A stretch of 64,000 bases of DNA from Ruminococcus sp. AF41-9 (GTDB taxonomy: Bacteria > Bacillota > Clostridia > Lachnospirales > Lachnospiraceae): contig NZ_QUDO01000020.1 in the NCBI RefSeq assembly GCF_003477525.1, positions 1 to 64,000 on the forward strand, in the 5' to 3' direction. A program made the translations under genes and the position numbers. The notes beneath the pieces were generated by a model, which searched no databases, was not told the origin of the DNA, and worked only from the letters and a program-made list of their open reading frames with translations. Shown here in pieces: positions 8,008 to 17,695 of the stretch (positions are counted from its first letter, which is position 1; each line of letters opens with the position of its first letter).

Positions 8008-8562
8008 ATGAAACGTAAAGCGTTGTATCTTGATGATTCGGAAAAAGAGTTAGATGCACTACTTGAGAATGAAGATTTTTGGAAACCAGGTAAATCAGAG
8101 TGGGACAGTGAGATCCTGGATATTACGAATAAACAAAGGGAACTGGAAGAATCGCAATATGTAAAATCGAGGAGTAATGAAGCTTATTGTTACCTGCTTT
8201 CGGAATTGTATCCTATGGCTGAGAAGGTAGCATATGCACAGGGCTGGGATATGATTTTGAACATTGATGAAGAAGAGCATACTGCAACATTGGGATGTTG
8301 TGGACGGTTTCTTATAAAAACTGAAGGGGACGATGGAACACTCGAAAATTTTCTTTCACAGGCGATGGAATTTTCAGAACAATGTTTTTTTTCTGCACAC
8401 AATGATCTTATAAAAATTAATTTTATTTTTAATCTGTATGAAAAAGAAAAAATAGCGGATCATTCAAAAGAAATCGAAGCATTGAAGAAACAGCTTGAAG
8501 ATAATCAAGAAAAGGTGAGGGAATATTTGTTGGAAGAAATGGTTGATGAATACAGGAAATAA
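8008..8562 (+). CDS. Hypothetical protein of the conjugative element
   Basis: A 184-residue acidic protein whose ATG follows GAGGAGGAAG; an earlier in-frame ATG at 7951 lacks a site. The middle region (SELYPMAEKVAYAQGWDMILNIDEEEHTATLGCCGRFLIKTEG) looks globular, and the last 40 residues are a predicted coiled coil (IEALKKQLEDNQEKVREYLLEEM). It is the first gene rightward of the XRE-controlled promoter and precedes the secretion operon. No family is recognised. Confidence 0.55.
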   Translation: MKRKALYLDDSEKELDALLENEDFWKPGKSEWDSEILDITNKQRELEESQYVKSRSNEAYCYLLSELYPMAEKVAYAQGWDMILNIDEEEHTATLGCCGRFLIKTEGDDGTLENFLSQAMEFSEQCFFSAHNDLIKINFIFNLYEKEKIADHSKEIEALKKQLEDNQEKVREYLLEEMVDEYRK

Positions 8563-8691
8563 TGGATGCGACAGTATTGCATCTGTATTGCAACAGCACT
8601 GATATTGACATCTGATTTTAGAATTTATACAATGTTAGCGTAAAGTTCTGTGCATGCGTATCATGCATGGAGAGCCATAGAATTTTATATT

Positions 8692-8727
8692 AAAGACAGC
8701 TGTTTTTATAACGGCTGTCTTTTTTTG
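8692..8727 (+). terminator. Rho-independent terminator
   Basis: AAAGACAGC and GCTGTCTTT arms are followed by seven T. It ends the transcript of the gene at 8008, just before the secretion operon. Confidence 0.75.
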
Positions 8728-8785
8728 CCCGAAAACTTGATCCTTGAAGTGTGACTTCGGAGCCTATCAGGAAAGGGGGATTTTT

Positions 8786-9181
8786 ATGGCAGGAAAATTA
8801 AAAAAAGAAAAACAGAAGGTTTATCTGTCACCGGGAAATCTGAAAAGAAAGATGATTCCCCGTATTTTCTTTATGTCGTATCTGGGAATTAATGTAATTG
8901 CACTGACAGGCATTCCGGTTTATGCGTCAGATATCTTTGCAACAGCAAAAAATGCAATGCAGACAGTATATACAGATGTGGCCGGTATTGCTACTGTAGC
9001 AGCGGTGGTATGTGCTGCGGTGTGCCTGTTTTTAATGAATTTTTCCAAATCGGGCAGAACCGTGGATGAGTCAAGATCCTGGCTGAAACGTATTGTTGTA
9101 TGCTGGGCTGCACTTATGACCCTGGGTGCCATTGTAACATATTTGGAAAAAATTATTCCGAAAAGTATGTTTACGGGCTGA
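8786..9181 (+). CDS. VirB2/TrbC-like pilin subunit of the conjugative type IV system
   Basis: A 131-residue protein with a basic N-terminus and signal-like helix (MIPRIFFMSYLGINVIALTG, cleavage probably after VYAS), then two transmembrane helices (IATVAAVVCAAVCLFLMNF and IVVCWAALMTLGAIVTYL) separated by a short basic loop. This is the VirB2/TrbC topology. The ATG at 8786 follows GGAAAGGGGGA. It lies directly before the VirB6-like gene, the normal gene order in Firmicute conjugative elements. Confidence 0.65.
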   Translation: MAGKLKKEKQKVYLSPGNLKRKMIPRIFFMSYLGINVIALTGIPVYASDIFATAKNAMQTVYTDVAGIATVAAVVCAAVCLFLMNFSKSGRTVDESRSWLKRIVVCWAALMTLGAIVTYLEKIIPKSMFTG

Positions 9182-9233
9182 TGTATGATTTCTTACCGGT
9201 GCTCTCCCGGTTTTTGAAAGGAGGGTATCTCTT

Positions 9234-9254
9234 ATGGATATGAATAAAACATGA
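9234..9254 (+). CDS. Six-codon leader minicistron before the virB6-like gene
   Basis: AAAGGAGGG precedes an ATG opening a six-codon frame (MDMNKT) whose TGA overlaps the ATG of the VirB6-like gene (ATGA). The larger gene has no ribosome site of its own, so ribosomes arriving through this leader could supply its translation. Short overlapping leaders of this kind are inferred from sequence only. Confidence 0.4.
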   Translation: MDMNKT

Positions 9255-11377
9255 GCTGGCTTTTGGAGCTGTTGGTAGATGCCATTCGCGAAATGTGCAG
9301 TCAGTTTATCGTGGATATGATGGAACTGATCACAAATATGTTTACAGAACTTCTGTCCTGTAATCTTTCATTATTTGAAGAATTGTTTTCAGTAGTGGGG
9401 AGCCTATACAAAAATGTGATTGTTCCTACAGGAATTGCAATCCTCTTGATGATTCTTGTATGGCAGCTTTTTAAGTCCATGTTTGGTGGAAAAGCAGGGG
9501 TAAATGCAGAAGAACCAATAGAACTTATCTGTCGGTCGGCCATTTCTTTATTTCTTCTTGCCGGATCGAAACCATTGGTTGACTACATTTTGAGAATTGC
9601 GGGAACGCCATATCAATGGGTTGTAGGAACAAAGGTCAAGGTCGCTAGCTTTTCAGGCTATGTATCAACTCTGGAAGGTGTTACAGATACACTTGGAATC
9701 AGCAGCCTTAGCATTTCGGTTTTGATGCTGATCATGCAGTTTGTTGTAGCATGGAACTATTTTAAGATGTTAATGGTCATTGCTGAACGTTATGTATTGC
9801 TTGGTGTATTTTCCTACACAGCACCTCTTGCATTTGCAACCGGTGGTTCTAAAGCAACAAATAATATCCTGGCTTCATGGAGCAAGATGTTTGGAGGGCA
9901 AGTAGTGCTTGTTATATTAAATGCCTGGTGCATGAAGATGTTTTTATCTGGTTACGGAAATATGATGGCAAGCAGTTATGGGTTTACGAAATTCTTCGCA
10001 GCTACACTTTGTCTGGTAGGATTTTGTAAGATCACATTTAAACTTGATTCCTATATGGCATCGCTTGGAGTGAACCTTGGCCGTCCGGCTCCTGGAATGG
10101 GAGCAGCAGGAGCAATGCTTGCAGCGAGCAGGATCATCTCTCAGGCAGCAAGGACAGCTTCTGGCTCTGGTGGAACAGGAGATGTCGGTGGAACCAGAAC
10201 AGATATGGGATCGTCGGATGGAATGACAACCAATTTTACTGGGCCAATCCCAATGACTCCTAATGGCGGAAATGCAATGGATATAAATGATATGACTTCA
10301 GATGGAGATTTTGATAAAGAAAGTCCGCCTGGTCCAGGAAATCAACAAAATGAAGTTTCTCCGGCAAATAAGACTGTTTTTGAGGAACTTGGCATGACAA
10401 CGGGAAGCAGCGATACGGCAGAGATGGATTTCGGATCTGGAGATCATGTAAATGGCAATATAGATTCTATGTCTGCTACATCAGAAACTATGTCTGGAAT
10501 TAATGCTATGAGTGTGAAAGATGATGCAGAAGCATTTGCGGGAGCTGTTTCAGAGAGTAATTCTGAAGGAGAGACTCTTTTGGACGTTTCCGGAGGTGAA
10601 CAGGATCTTGCAATTCCGGCTGCGAGCAATGTATCCGCCAACGGATTCAGCGAAAGTGGAAGTGAGCACGGCATTCTTGGAGAGATGGGCGATTATCCGG
10701 TTGAAGAGGAAATGAGTGATTTTGATTCAGAAATGGATCTGGAAAGCGGAAGCATTGAAATGACTGGCCAGGAAAGTATGTCCTATGGAAAAACAGGAAC
10801 AGCGTATAATTCTTCTGTATCTGGTGAGGTTTCGAATGCAGGAGAAGGGCTGGGATCAGAAATAATGTCTGCACTTCAGGGGAATGGGGTATCTTCTGTG
10901 AACCAGGAGAAAGGTATCCTGGATGAAGTTGGTACTTCGTCTGTGTTTGGGTTTGATGCTGCACCACGAGCAGGGATGAATTATAATGAAAATTCTATGC
11001 CGACAGGAATGGAATCCATGTCTGAAAATGGAATACAGTCAGATGGAATTATGGATACAGGAGAAGATCTGGATGAAGAAACAGATGAGGCCGATTTTTA
11101 TGCGAAATCGGCAATGGGTATTTTGGTAGATACAGCAGGAAATCCGCTAAAGGCTGAAAACACGAAATTGAGTGATCCTGGTATGCAAAATGAAGATGAT
11201 ATTCAGCCTGTAGCTGATGAAACAGGTATGGCAGCTGATGGATTTATGAATGTTTCGGGATCCATTCCAACAGGAGATATTTCCTTAAAAAGAAGCAGAC
11301 CAGATACCCGTAGAATACGTGAAGTTCCAAAATCGAGAGCAGAATTAAAAGAAAAAGGTTCGGACAGACTCAGATAG
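9251..11377 (+). CDS. VirB6/TrbL-like polytopic membrane protein with long acidic tail
   Basis: A 708-residue protein in two parts. Residues ~1-290 hold about six transmembrane segments (for example IVPTGIAILLMILVWQLF and VVLVILNAWCMKMFL), ending in the GVNLGRPAPGMGAAGAM linker, which matches the VirB6/TrbL-like channel component of Gram-positive type IV systems. Residues ~300-680 are a low-complexity tail rich in Gly, Ser, Met, Asp and Glu, followed by a short basic end (KRSRPDTRRIREVPKSRAE). The tail is much longer than usual for the family. Its position between the pilin and the cell-wall hydrolase supports the assignment. Confidence 0.75.
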   Translation: MSWLLELLVDAIREMCSQFIVDMMELITNMFTELLSCNLSLFEELFSVVGSLYKNVIVPTGIAILLMILVWQLFKSMFGGKAGVNAEEPIELICRSAISLFLLAGSKPLVDYILRIAGTPYQWVVGTKVKVASFSGYVSTLEGVTDTLGISSLSISVLMLIMQFVVAWNYFKMLMVIAERYVLLGVFSYTAPLAFATGGSKATNNILASWSKMFGGQVVLVILNAWCMKMFLSGYGNMMASSYGFTKFFAATLCLVGFCKITFKLDSYMASLGVNLGRPAPGMGAAGAMLAASRIISQAARTASGSGGTGDVGGTRTDMGSSDGMTTNFTGPIPMTPNGGNAMDINDMTSDGDFDKESPPGPGNQQNEVSPANKTVFEELGMTTGSSDTAEMDFGSGDHVNGNIDSMSATSETMSGINAMSVKDDAEAFAGAVSESNSEGETLLDVSGGEQDLAIPAASNVSANGFSESGSEHGILGEMGDYPVEEEMSDFDSEMDLESGSIEMTGQESMSYGKTGTAYNSSVSGEVSNAGEGLGSEIMSALQGNGVSSVNQEKGILDEVGTSSVFGFDAAPRAGMNYNENSMPTGMESMSENGIQSDGIMDTGEDLDEETDEADFYAKSAMGILVDTAGNPLKAENTKLSDPGMQNEDDIQPVADETGMAADGFMNVSGSIPTGDISLKRSRPDTRRIREVPKSRAELKEKGSDRLR

Positions 11378-11387
11378 GGGGATGAAA

Positions 11388-13475
11388 ATGGCAGAAGAAG
11401 ATAAAAATTCGTCCCCTCTGGATGAAGGCACAGAAATTATTGCACATACTGCTCAAACTGCATATGCAACAACAGCGGCAGTAGCAGCTGGAGGAACAGC
11501 AGCAGGAATGGCAGCAGGAACAGCCCTTGCAGGTCCTCTTGGAACTGTGATCGGGGCATTGGTATCAAATAAAACTGTTTGGAAAATACTCGTTTCTATT
11601 TTCCTGTTTTGCTTTCTCTGGATGTTTATTATTGCAAATATGATAGGAATTATTTTTAGTTATCTTGGATTTGCAAATGCAGATTCGTATGCGAATGAAG
11701 CTCAATCTACGCAGCTTACGAATATACGTGACCGGGTTGAAGAAGTTCTGCAGCAGGAAGATTACAAAAAAGAAATCTTGAAAATAATAAACAAAAAGCA
11801 CAAGGCTGTTTTAAAAGAAATTGACCAGGACAAAGCAGAAAAATATGCAGGTCATGAGCTGGTTGTGGTGGATGAATATGAAACGAAGCTGAAAAGGAAT
11901 CTTGGATATTACCTTGCCGTACTGATGATGGAAAACGAAGATAACAGTACGGTTTTTTCTTTTTTAGGTTATGCAAATAGTTTGGGGATTGATATGTCCA
12001 CAAACTTGTCCAGCCCATACGACTCATTTTTTTATGAAGCGGCACAGACGTACAATGTGCCGGCAGCGTTGTTGATCGCAATGGGTAAAGTAGAATCAGA
12101 CTTTAATCCAAATGTTGTTTCTGGTGCAGGGGCATCTGGTATTATGCAGCTTATGCCATCTACAGCAGCATCTCTAGGGGTATCTAATGTTTTTGATCCC
12201 AGAGAGAATATTATGGGCGGAGCAAAGTATGTTTCCCAGCTGATTGAGCAGTTTAAAGGCTATTCAAATGGATTGGAACTGGCAATCGCAGGGTACAACG
12301 CAGGGCCCGGAGCAGTTATGAAATATGGATATCAGATTCCTCCATATGCGGAAACGCAGGCATATGTAAAAAAAGTATTAGGCTATGTTGAAATTCAGCA
12401 ACATCAAACATCCACTTCTTCAAGTTCTGCAAAGGATGCTCAAAAATCGGATGCAGATACTGAAAAATTACAAACATCCTATGAACTTTTAAAAGAGTCG
12501 GTTGAAAAGCATCTGGATAGTTTTTTTGACTGGTCAGTTACAGATGAGCGAAAAGGCGAAGCAACGGAGACCATTTATTGTATGGAAGTGAATGGGAAAA
12601 GAGGTGAGATAGATCGAACAACCTATGAGCAGATTCTGGCACAGGGTGGAAATGCATGGCAGGAAAACCGGACAGTAGTATCCAAGAAAGTAGAATATAC
12701 ATCAGCGTTGCTTTTGAATGCACAGATTACAGGCGGAAGCGGGTATCAGTATAAATTTGTCACAAACAAGACAACCTTTGATATTGTGATCAAATTGTTG
12801 GAATATTTACAAAAAGGCGTAGATGCTGTTAAAAATGCACTTTCCACGATTTTTCATTGGACAGATTTTGTTACTGGTGGGAGCAGTGGAGATTCTTTTG
12901 TTGCAGGAAATATAGATGCTTCAGGGGATATCATTACATATGATACAGTCGGAAAAGGCGTAAAAAAAGTAGTTTATTTTAATCAGACAGAGGAACCGTG
13001 GAAAGGCATGTCTTATGGCTCCAGTACGATCGGTGCGTCCGGTTGTGGACCTACATCTATGGCAATTATAATTTCAACGTTAATTGGACAGACGGTAACA
13101 CCTCAGATGACATGTGCTTATTCCATTGCAAATGGAGAATATGTTCCAGGCATGGGAACGTCTCATTCATTTCCGACGAATGCTGCCTATCACTGGGGAC
13201 TTACTTGTGAAAGAGTCGGAAAGGACCGTATGAATTATGTCGTGCAGTCCCTTAAAGAAGGCAAGATGGTTGTAGAAATCTGTGAAGCCTATACGATTAC
13301 AGGAAGTGGAAGCGGACATTTTATCGTATTGACTGGTGTGACCAGAGATGGTTATATCACGATAGCGGATTGTGCAAGCAGAGAACGAACCGGAAAAGTG
13401 TACAGTGTGGAAACTATCAAATCCTACGGACGTGATCTTAGCGAAGGAGCGTTCTGGATTGTTGGAAAAAAATGA
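11388..13475 (+). CDS. Bifunctional cell-wall hydrolase of the transfer apparatus (SLT + C39-like peptidase)
   Basis: A VirB1/CwlT-type protein of ~695 residues that probably opens the peptidoglycan for the mating channel. After a glycine/alanine-rich start and a transmembrane helix (about 65-90), a lytic transglycosylase domain spans ~205-330, with the catalytic glutamate in GKVESDFNP and the GIMQLMP and AGYNAGP motifs. The C-terminal ~190 residues are a papain-like/C39_2 peptidase: GCGPTSM (Cys), SGHFIVLTG (His), TIADC (Asp). A coiled or linker region lies between. The ATG at 11388 is used because AGGGGG is correctly spaced for it. It lies four to ten bases from the VirB6-like gene. Confidence 0.85.
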   Translation: MAEEDKNSSPLDEGTEIIAHTAQTAYATTAAVAAGGTAAGMAAGTALAGPLGTVIGALVSNKTVWKILVSIFLFCFLWMFIIANMIGIIFSYLGFANADSYANEAQSTQLTNIRDRVEEVLQQEDYKKEILKIINKKHKAVLKEIDQDKAEKYAGHELVVVDEYETKLKRNLGYYLAVLMMENEDNSTVFSFLGYANSLGIDMSTNLSSPYDSFFYEAAQTYNVPAALLIAMGKVESDFNPNVVSGAGASGIMQLMPSTAASLGVSNVFDPRENIMGGAKYVSQLIEQFKGYSNGLELAIAGYNAGPGAVMKYGYQIPPYAETQAYVKKVLGYVEIQQHQTSTSSSSAKDAQKSDADTEKLQTSYELLKESVEKHLDSFFDWSVTDERKGEATETIYCMEVNGKRGEIDRTTYEQILAQGGNAWQENRTVVSKKVEYTSALLLNAQITGGSGYQYKFVTNKTTFDIVIKLLEYLQKGVDAVKNALSTIFHWTDFVTGGSSGDSFVAGNIDASGDIITYDTVGKGVKKVVYFNQTEEPWKGMSYGSSTIGASGCGPTSMAIIISTLIGQTVTPQMTCAYSIANGEYVPGMGTSHSFPTNAAYHWGLTCERVGKDRMNYVVQSLKEGKMVVEICEAYTITGSGSGHFIVLTGVTRDGYITIADCASRERTGKVYSVETIKSYGRDLSEGAFWIVGKK

Positions 13476-13485
13476 GGGAAATACA

Positions 13486-14277
13486 GTGAAAAAGATTAGG
13501 AGCACAGAGCAAATACTGGTATTGGCAATACTGCTGTTCACATATTTCCTGGAAACCTTCCAAGTGGCATATGCACAAAAGGCAGAGAACTTGCCGCAGA
13601 TTGTTTCCTGGCAGGATGGCAAAGGTTATCAGTCAGATGGGACATTTATTGCTGATGGCTGGGGGTATGATACAGTGAACCCGGCTGGGAAATATGTATT
13701 GTTTGATGAAAATGGCATGGTGCAGCTTCGAACTGAAACGATGGATCCTGTAAATGCGGAGGATGAGTATTCTGGGACAGAACTTGAGCCAGCAAATATT
13801 GCAGTGCGGGCAGAGATTTTTGAAGGATTCACTGGAATGGTTCATGTGACAATAGAAGAAAATGGAGGAGTTCAAAGAGAAATTGATTTGGATTCCTCTG
13901 TTTTTTTTGAATGGAACCTGTCCGTGAATAGCGGAAATTATCGCTTGAAATCTGTGGAAGCAACACAGAATGACCAGAAATATGTTACAGAATTTGATAA
14001 CAACTATAAAAATCTTCCGGAACAGGGTCTTATTATAATGAAAATTAAAGTGAAAAATGAGCTTGTGGAAGCTGTTCAGACGGAGAAAAAGCAGAACAAG
14101 ACAGATCAACAAAATAACATTCAAAATCCAGAAAAATCGGATTCAGGAATTAAAAATACGGAGGTGGTGACAACTGTGAAAAAAACAGGACAGAAAACAG
14201 GAATCATTATTGGCGGTTTGAGTTTTCTGGGTGCGGCAATGTGGTTATTATATCGGAAATTTCATCGTAAAAAATAA
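13486..14277 (+). CDS. Secreted, membrane-anchored protein of the transfer operon
   Basis: A 263-residue protein with an N-terminal signal peptide (KKIRSTEQILVLAILLFTYF, cleavage near VAYA), an extracellular beta-rich region (AVRAEIFEGFTGMVHVTIEE, then NSGNYRLKSVEATQ), a Lys/Asn/Gln-rich stalk and a C-terminal transmembrane helix with a basic stop-transfer end (KFHRKK). No LPxTG motif is seen. The GTG at 13486 follows GAGGGA and immediately succeeds the hydrolase stop. It may be a surface adhesin or channel accessory; the family is unknown. Confidence 0.6.
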   Translation: MKKIRSTEQILVLAILLFTYFLETFQVAYAQKAENLPQIVSWQDGKGYQSDGTFIADGWGYDTVNPAGKYVLFDENGMVQLRTETMDPVNAEDEYSGTELEPANIAVRAEIFEGFTGMVHVTIEENGGVQREIDLDSSVFFEWNLSVNSGNYRLKSVEATQNDQKYVTEFDNNYKNLPEQGLIIMKIKVKNELVEAVQTEKKQNKTDQQNNIQNPEKSDSGIKNTEVVTTVKKTGQKTGIIIGGLSFLGAAMWLLYRKFHRKK

Positions 14278-14292
14278 TTCGGGAGGTACAGA

Positions 14293-14916
14293 ATGATGCA
14301 GAGAGAACGATCCGATGTTTATATCATTCCACCCAATTTTGCAAAAGAGGGAACCCTGTTTTCAGGGAGAATTGAAGGCAGGAATGCTTTTGAGGCAGCT
14401 GTCCTTTTTATAGTACTTTTTAGGATACTGTTTTTTATAGATGTTTCAATAAAGCTAAGAATCTATATTGGTATAATTGTAATCCTGCCTTTAACAATAC
14501 TGGCGGTAGTCGGTGTTAACGGGGAAAGTTTGCTTTCTTTCATTATTCAGTTTATACGCTTTGTAACAAGAAGGCGGGTAGTGACTGTACCCGATGGACA
14601 GTATAGATTAAAGAGAAACCGTCGTATTAGGAGACAGCAAAAGAAACAACAGAAACAGGAGAGAAAAAAGAAGAAAAGGCAGCAGGAAGGCGGTGTAAAA
14701 GATCGGAAGCGAAGTCGCAGAATTGAAGCAAAAGCTGAAAGAAGCTCAGCTTGCCGAGAAACGAGAACGGCGGGAGCAGAAGCAACAGCAGAGAGAAGAC
14801 AAGGCGATGTCCAGGAAGCAGGAGAAAGAAAATCGCCAGATGCAGAAGGAACAGCAGAAAAAAGACGCACAGAAACAGAAAGAGCAGGCCAGGGAGAATT
14901 TCAGGCAGATCCGTGA
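14293..14916 (+). CDS. PrgI-family (VirB3-like) membrane protein
   Basis: The N-terminal ~100 residues match PrgI-type proteins: IIPPNFAKEGTLFSGRIEGRN, then two close transmembrane helices (AVLFIVLFRILFFIDVSI and IGIIVILPLTILAVVGV). The ATG follows GGGAGGTACAG. The last ~100 residues are extremely basic and low-complexity and overlap the VirB4 gene in another frame, so the real end of the functional protein is unclear. PrgI precedes VirB4 in Gram-positive conjugation operons, as here. Confidence 0.7.
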   Translation: MMQRERSDVYIIPPNFAKEGTLFSGRIEGRNAFEAAVLFIVLFRILFFIDVSIKLRIYIGIIVILPLTILAVVGVNGESLLSFIIQFIRFVTRRRVVTVPDGQYRLKRNRRIRRQQKKQQKQERKKKKRQQEGGVKDRKRSRRIEAKAERSSACRETRTAGAEATAERRQGDVQEAGERKSPDAEGTAEKRRTETERAGQGEFQADP

Positions 14917-17502
14917 GCAAGAGGCAGAAGAACGTAATCTGAGGAATCAGCTTGTTCAGAATGTAGAAAAAGAAGAACGGCCAGTGCGACCGCCAAAGAA
15001 AGAACTTTCTCGAAAAGAAGAGAAAAGTGAGAAAGTCCAGGAAGTACCGGATCTTCTGCCAATGAGCTGGACAGCCTCTTATATACCATTAAAACAAGTA
15101 AAAAATGGTATTATCCAAACTTCCGACAATCGTTTTGTTAAAATTGTTGAAGTATTGCCAATCAATTTCTTATTACGGTCATCTTCAGAACAGAGAAGTA
15201 TCATTCTCTCTTTTATGTCATACCTGAAAATCGCACCGCCCAATATCCAGCTTAAAGTGCTCTCCAGAAAGGCAGACATTCAGGAGTATATTGATAAGAT
15301 TGATGAAGAGGCTGAAAAAGAAACAGATGAACGTTGTAAAATTCTGCAGGAAGATTATGCAGAACTGATTAAATCCCTGGGTATGAAGGAAGCGATTACA
15401 CGTCGCTTCTTTTTGATTTTTGAATATCCTTCCCGTAGTGGAGTAAGAATCCAGACGAAAGAGATGTACATCTTTATATGCGTTCTGCTGTGCAGACTGC
15501 AAAAAAATATCTTGCCATGTGCGGAAATATAGTTTTGGAGCATGAGAATGAGACGCGCTTCTGCGTGGAAATCTTATACCAGCTGTTAAATCGTCAAACA
15601 TGCCTGACAGAATCTCTGAATGATCGGATAAAAGAAGTTCGGAAGTACTATACAGAAGAAAACGGTCCAGAAAGTATACGATATATTCCTGTAACAGAAC
15701 TGGTCGCTCCGAGAACCATTGATTTCAGGAACTGGAACTATGTGGTTGTAGATGGATTGTATTATACATATCTGTATGTTCAAAAATACCGTTCAAGAGT
15801 CCCGGCCGGATGGCTGTCTCTGTTGATCAATGCAGGTGAAGGAATAGATATAGACGTTTTTTTCTTCAAGCAGGATAAAAACCGCTGTGTGGAGCGAATT
15901 GGACGCAGAATACGCTTGAACCGTTCAAAAATCAAGGATACTTATGATTCAAACAGCGACTTTGACAGTCTGAGTGAATCCATTCAGGCTGGTTATTACC
16001 TGAAAAGGGGGCTGAGCGGCAGTGAAGAATTCTACTACATGAGCATTCTGGTTACGATAACTGGACATAGTGAACAGGAAGTAGAATGGCGTTCAAAGGA
16101 AATGACAAAGCTGTTAAGCTCTCAGGACATTGGCACAGGTAGCTGCATTTTCAGAGAAGAACAGGCTTTTTTATCTTCTCTGCCATTTTTACAGATAGAC
16201 AAAAATATTTATGAGAAGTCCAAACGGAATGTACTTACATCCGGTGTAGCAGCATGTTATCCATTTGCTTCATATGAAATGTCTGATAAAGATGGCATCA
16301 TGATCGGAGTAAATAAAGCAAACAGTTCGCTTGTCATCATAGATATTTTTAATTCGTTAAAATACAAAAATGCAAACATAGCAATATTTGGAACATCTGG
16401 CTCAGGAAAAACATTTTTGATGCAGCTTATGGCACTACGTATGAGACAAAAAAACATACAGGTATTTATTATTGCTCCGGATAAAGGACATGAATTTGCA
16501 AGAGCCTGTAACAACATTGGTGGAGAATTTATACAGATTTCTCCTTCATCGTCGAACTGCATCAACATAATGGAAATACGGCCTACAGATATGGAAACTC
16601 GCGATTTATTGGATGGGTATACATCTGAAAGGTCAGAACTTGCAAGCAAAATTCAAAGCTTACATATTTTTTTCAGCCTTCTGATTCCAGATATGTCACA
16701 TGAAGAAAAACAGCTTTTAGATGGTGCAATGGTTACTTGCTATCAGGAAAAGGGAATCACACATGATAATCTGAGTCTGACGGATCCGGAACATCCAGGA
16801 AAATACAAAAAGATGCCGATTCTTGGTGATCTGCATGAAGTGCTTATGCGTAAAGAAGAATGCAGACGTATGGCGAATATATTAAATCGTCTGGTGAGTG
16901 GATCGGCATCCAGCTTTAATCAGCAGACAAATGTGGATCTGGAAAATAAATATGTTGTGTTGGATATTTCAGAACTTTCCGGTGACCTGCTCCTTGGAAT
17001 GTTTGTGGCACTGGATTTTGTCTGGACAAAAACAAAGGAAGACCGGACAGTAGAAAAAGCGGTTTTTGTAGATGAAGCATGGAAACTTCTGATGTCTAAT
17101 GATTTGGCAGGAGAATATCTGATTGAAATATTCAAAACAATCAGAGCTTATGGTGGATCGGCTATTTGTGCCACACAGGATCTGGCAGACTGTTTTGCGG
17201 TAAGAGATGGAAAACTTGGACGCGGTATATTAAGCAACTCAAAAACAAAAATTGTTCTGAACATGGAAGTTTCAGAAGCAGAACGGATTCAGGAGGAGTT
17301 GGATCTTTCAGAAGCCGAAACCAATTCTATTATTCATTTTGAAAGAGGAAATGGTCTGATTTCCACAAATAATAATAATTTGATTGTTGAATTTAAAGCA
17401 AGTGCTCTGGAAAAAGATCTGATTACCACTGACCGCAAAGATCTTCAGGAATTGAAAGACAGAATCCGGAAATATGGTACAGATGCTTATGGCAGGAAAT
17501 AG
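14723..17502 (+). pseudogene. VirB4/TrbE-type conjugation ATPase, frameshifted
   Basis: This is the secretion-powering hexameric ATPase of the channel. An N-terminal Gln/Lys/Arg-rich coiled region is followed by the VirB4 N-domain (LPMSWTASYIPLKQVKNGII) and, in a different frame from about 15463, the rest of the protein (LYMRSAVQTAKKYLAMCGN onward). Walker A is FGTSGSGKTF and Walker B is KAVFVDEAWKLLM. Inserting one base near 15461-15463 gives TKEDVHLYMRSAVQT and joins the halves. The start is uncertain: TTG at 14723 or ATG at 14807, both inside the prgI frame. If the frameshift is real, this T4SS is inactive. Confidence 0.8.
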
Positions 17503-17601
17503 TGTGAATAAGAAACGGCATTAAAAACGTTACAAAGGACGTATAAGAGGAATGAAATTAATTATATGTCATAAAAAACGTTTTGTGATGACGTGTAACA
17601 G

Positions 17602-17670
17602 ATGTCTTTTGAAAAAGACATGAAAAAACACATTATATGCCACATAAAAAACGTCATTTATGTGGCATAT
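17602..17670. repeat. Hairpin cluster with a perfect 14-bp inverted repeat
   Basis: ATATGCCACATAAA (17635-17648) and TTTATGTGGCATAT (17657-17670) are perfect inverted copies around an eight-base spacer. A second hairpin (ATGTCTTTT/AAAGACAT, ~17602-17621) lies just upstream, and related AAAACGTTTT and ACGT words recur nearby. It lies between virB4 and DUF5697, with no T-run. It could be an operator, an attenuator or part of an oriT; the sequence alone does not decide. Confidence 0.55.
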
Positions 17671-17695
17671 GTTTATCATGGAAAGGATAGACCAG

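Noticed and set aside
14547..14920. Minus-strand leucine/serine-rich frames opposite the PrgI/VirB4 overlap
   Set aside because: They arise from the complement of Lys/Gln/Arg-rich coding sequence.
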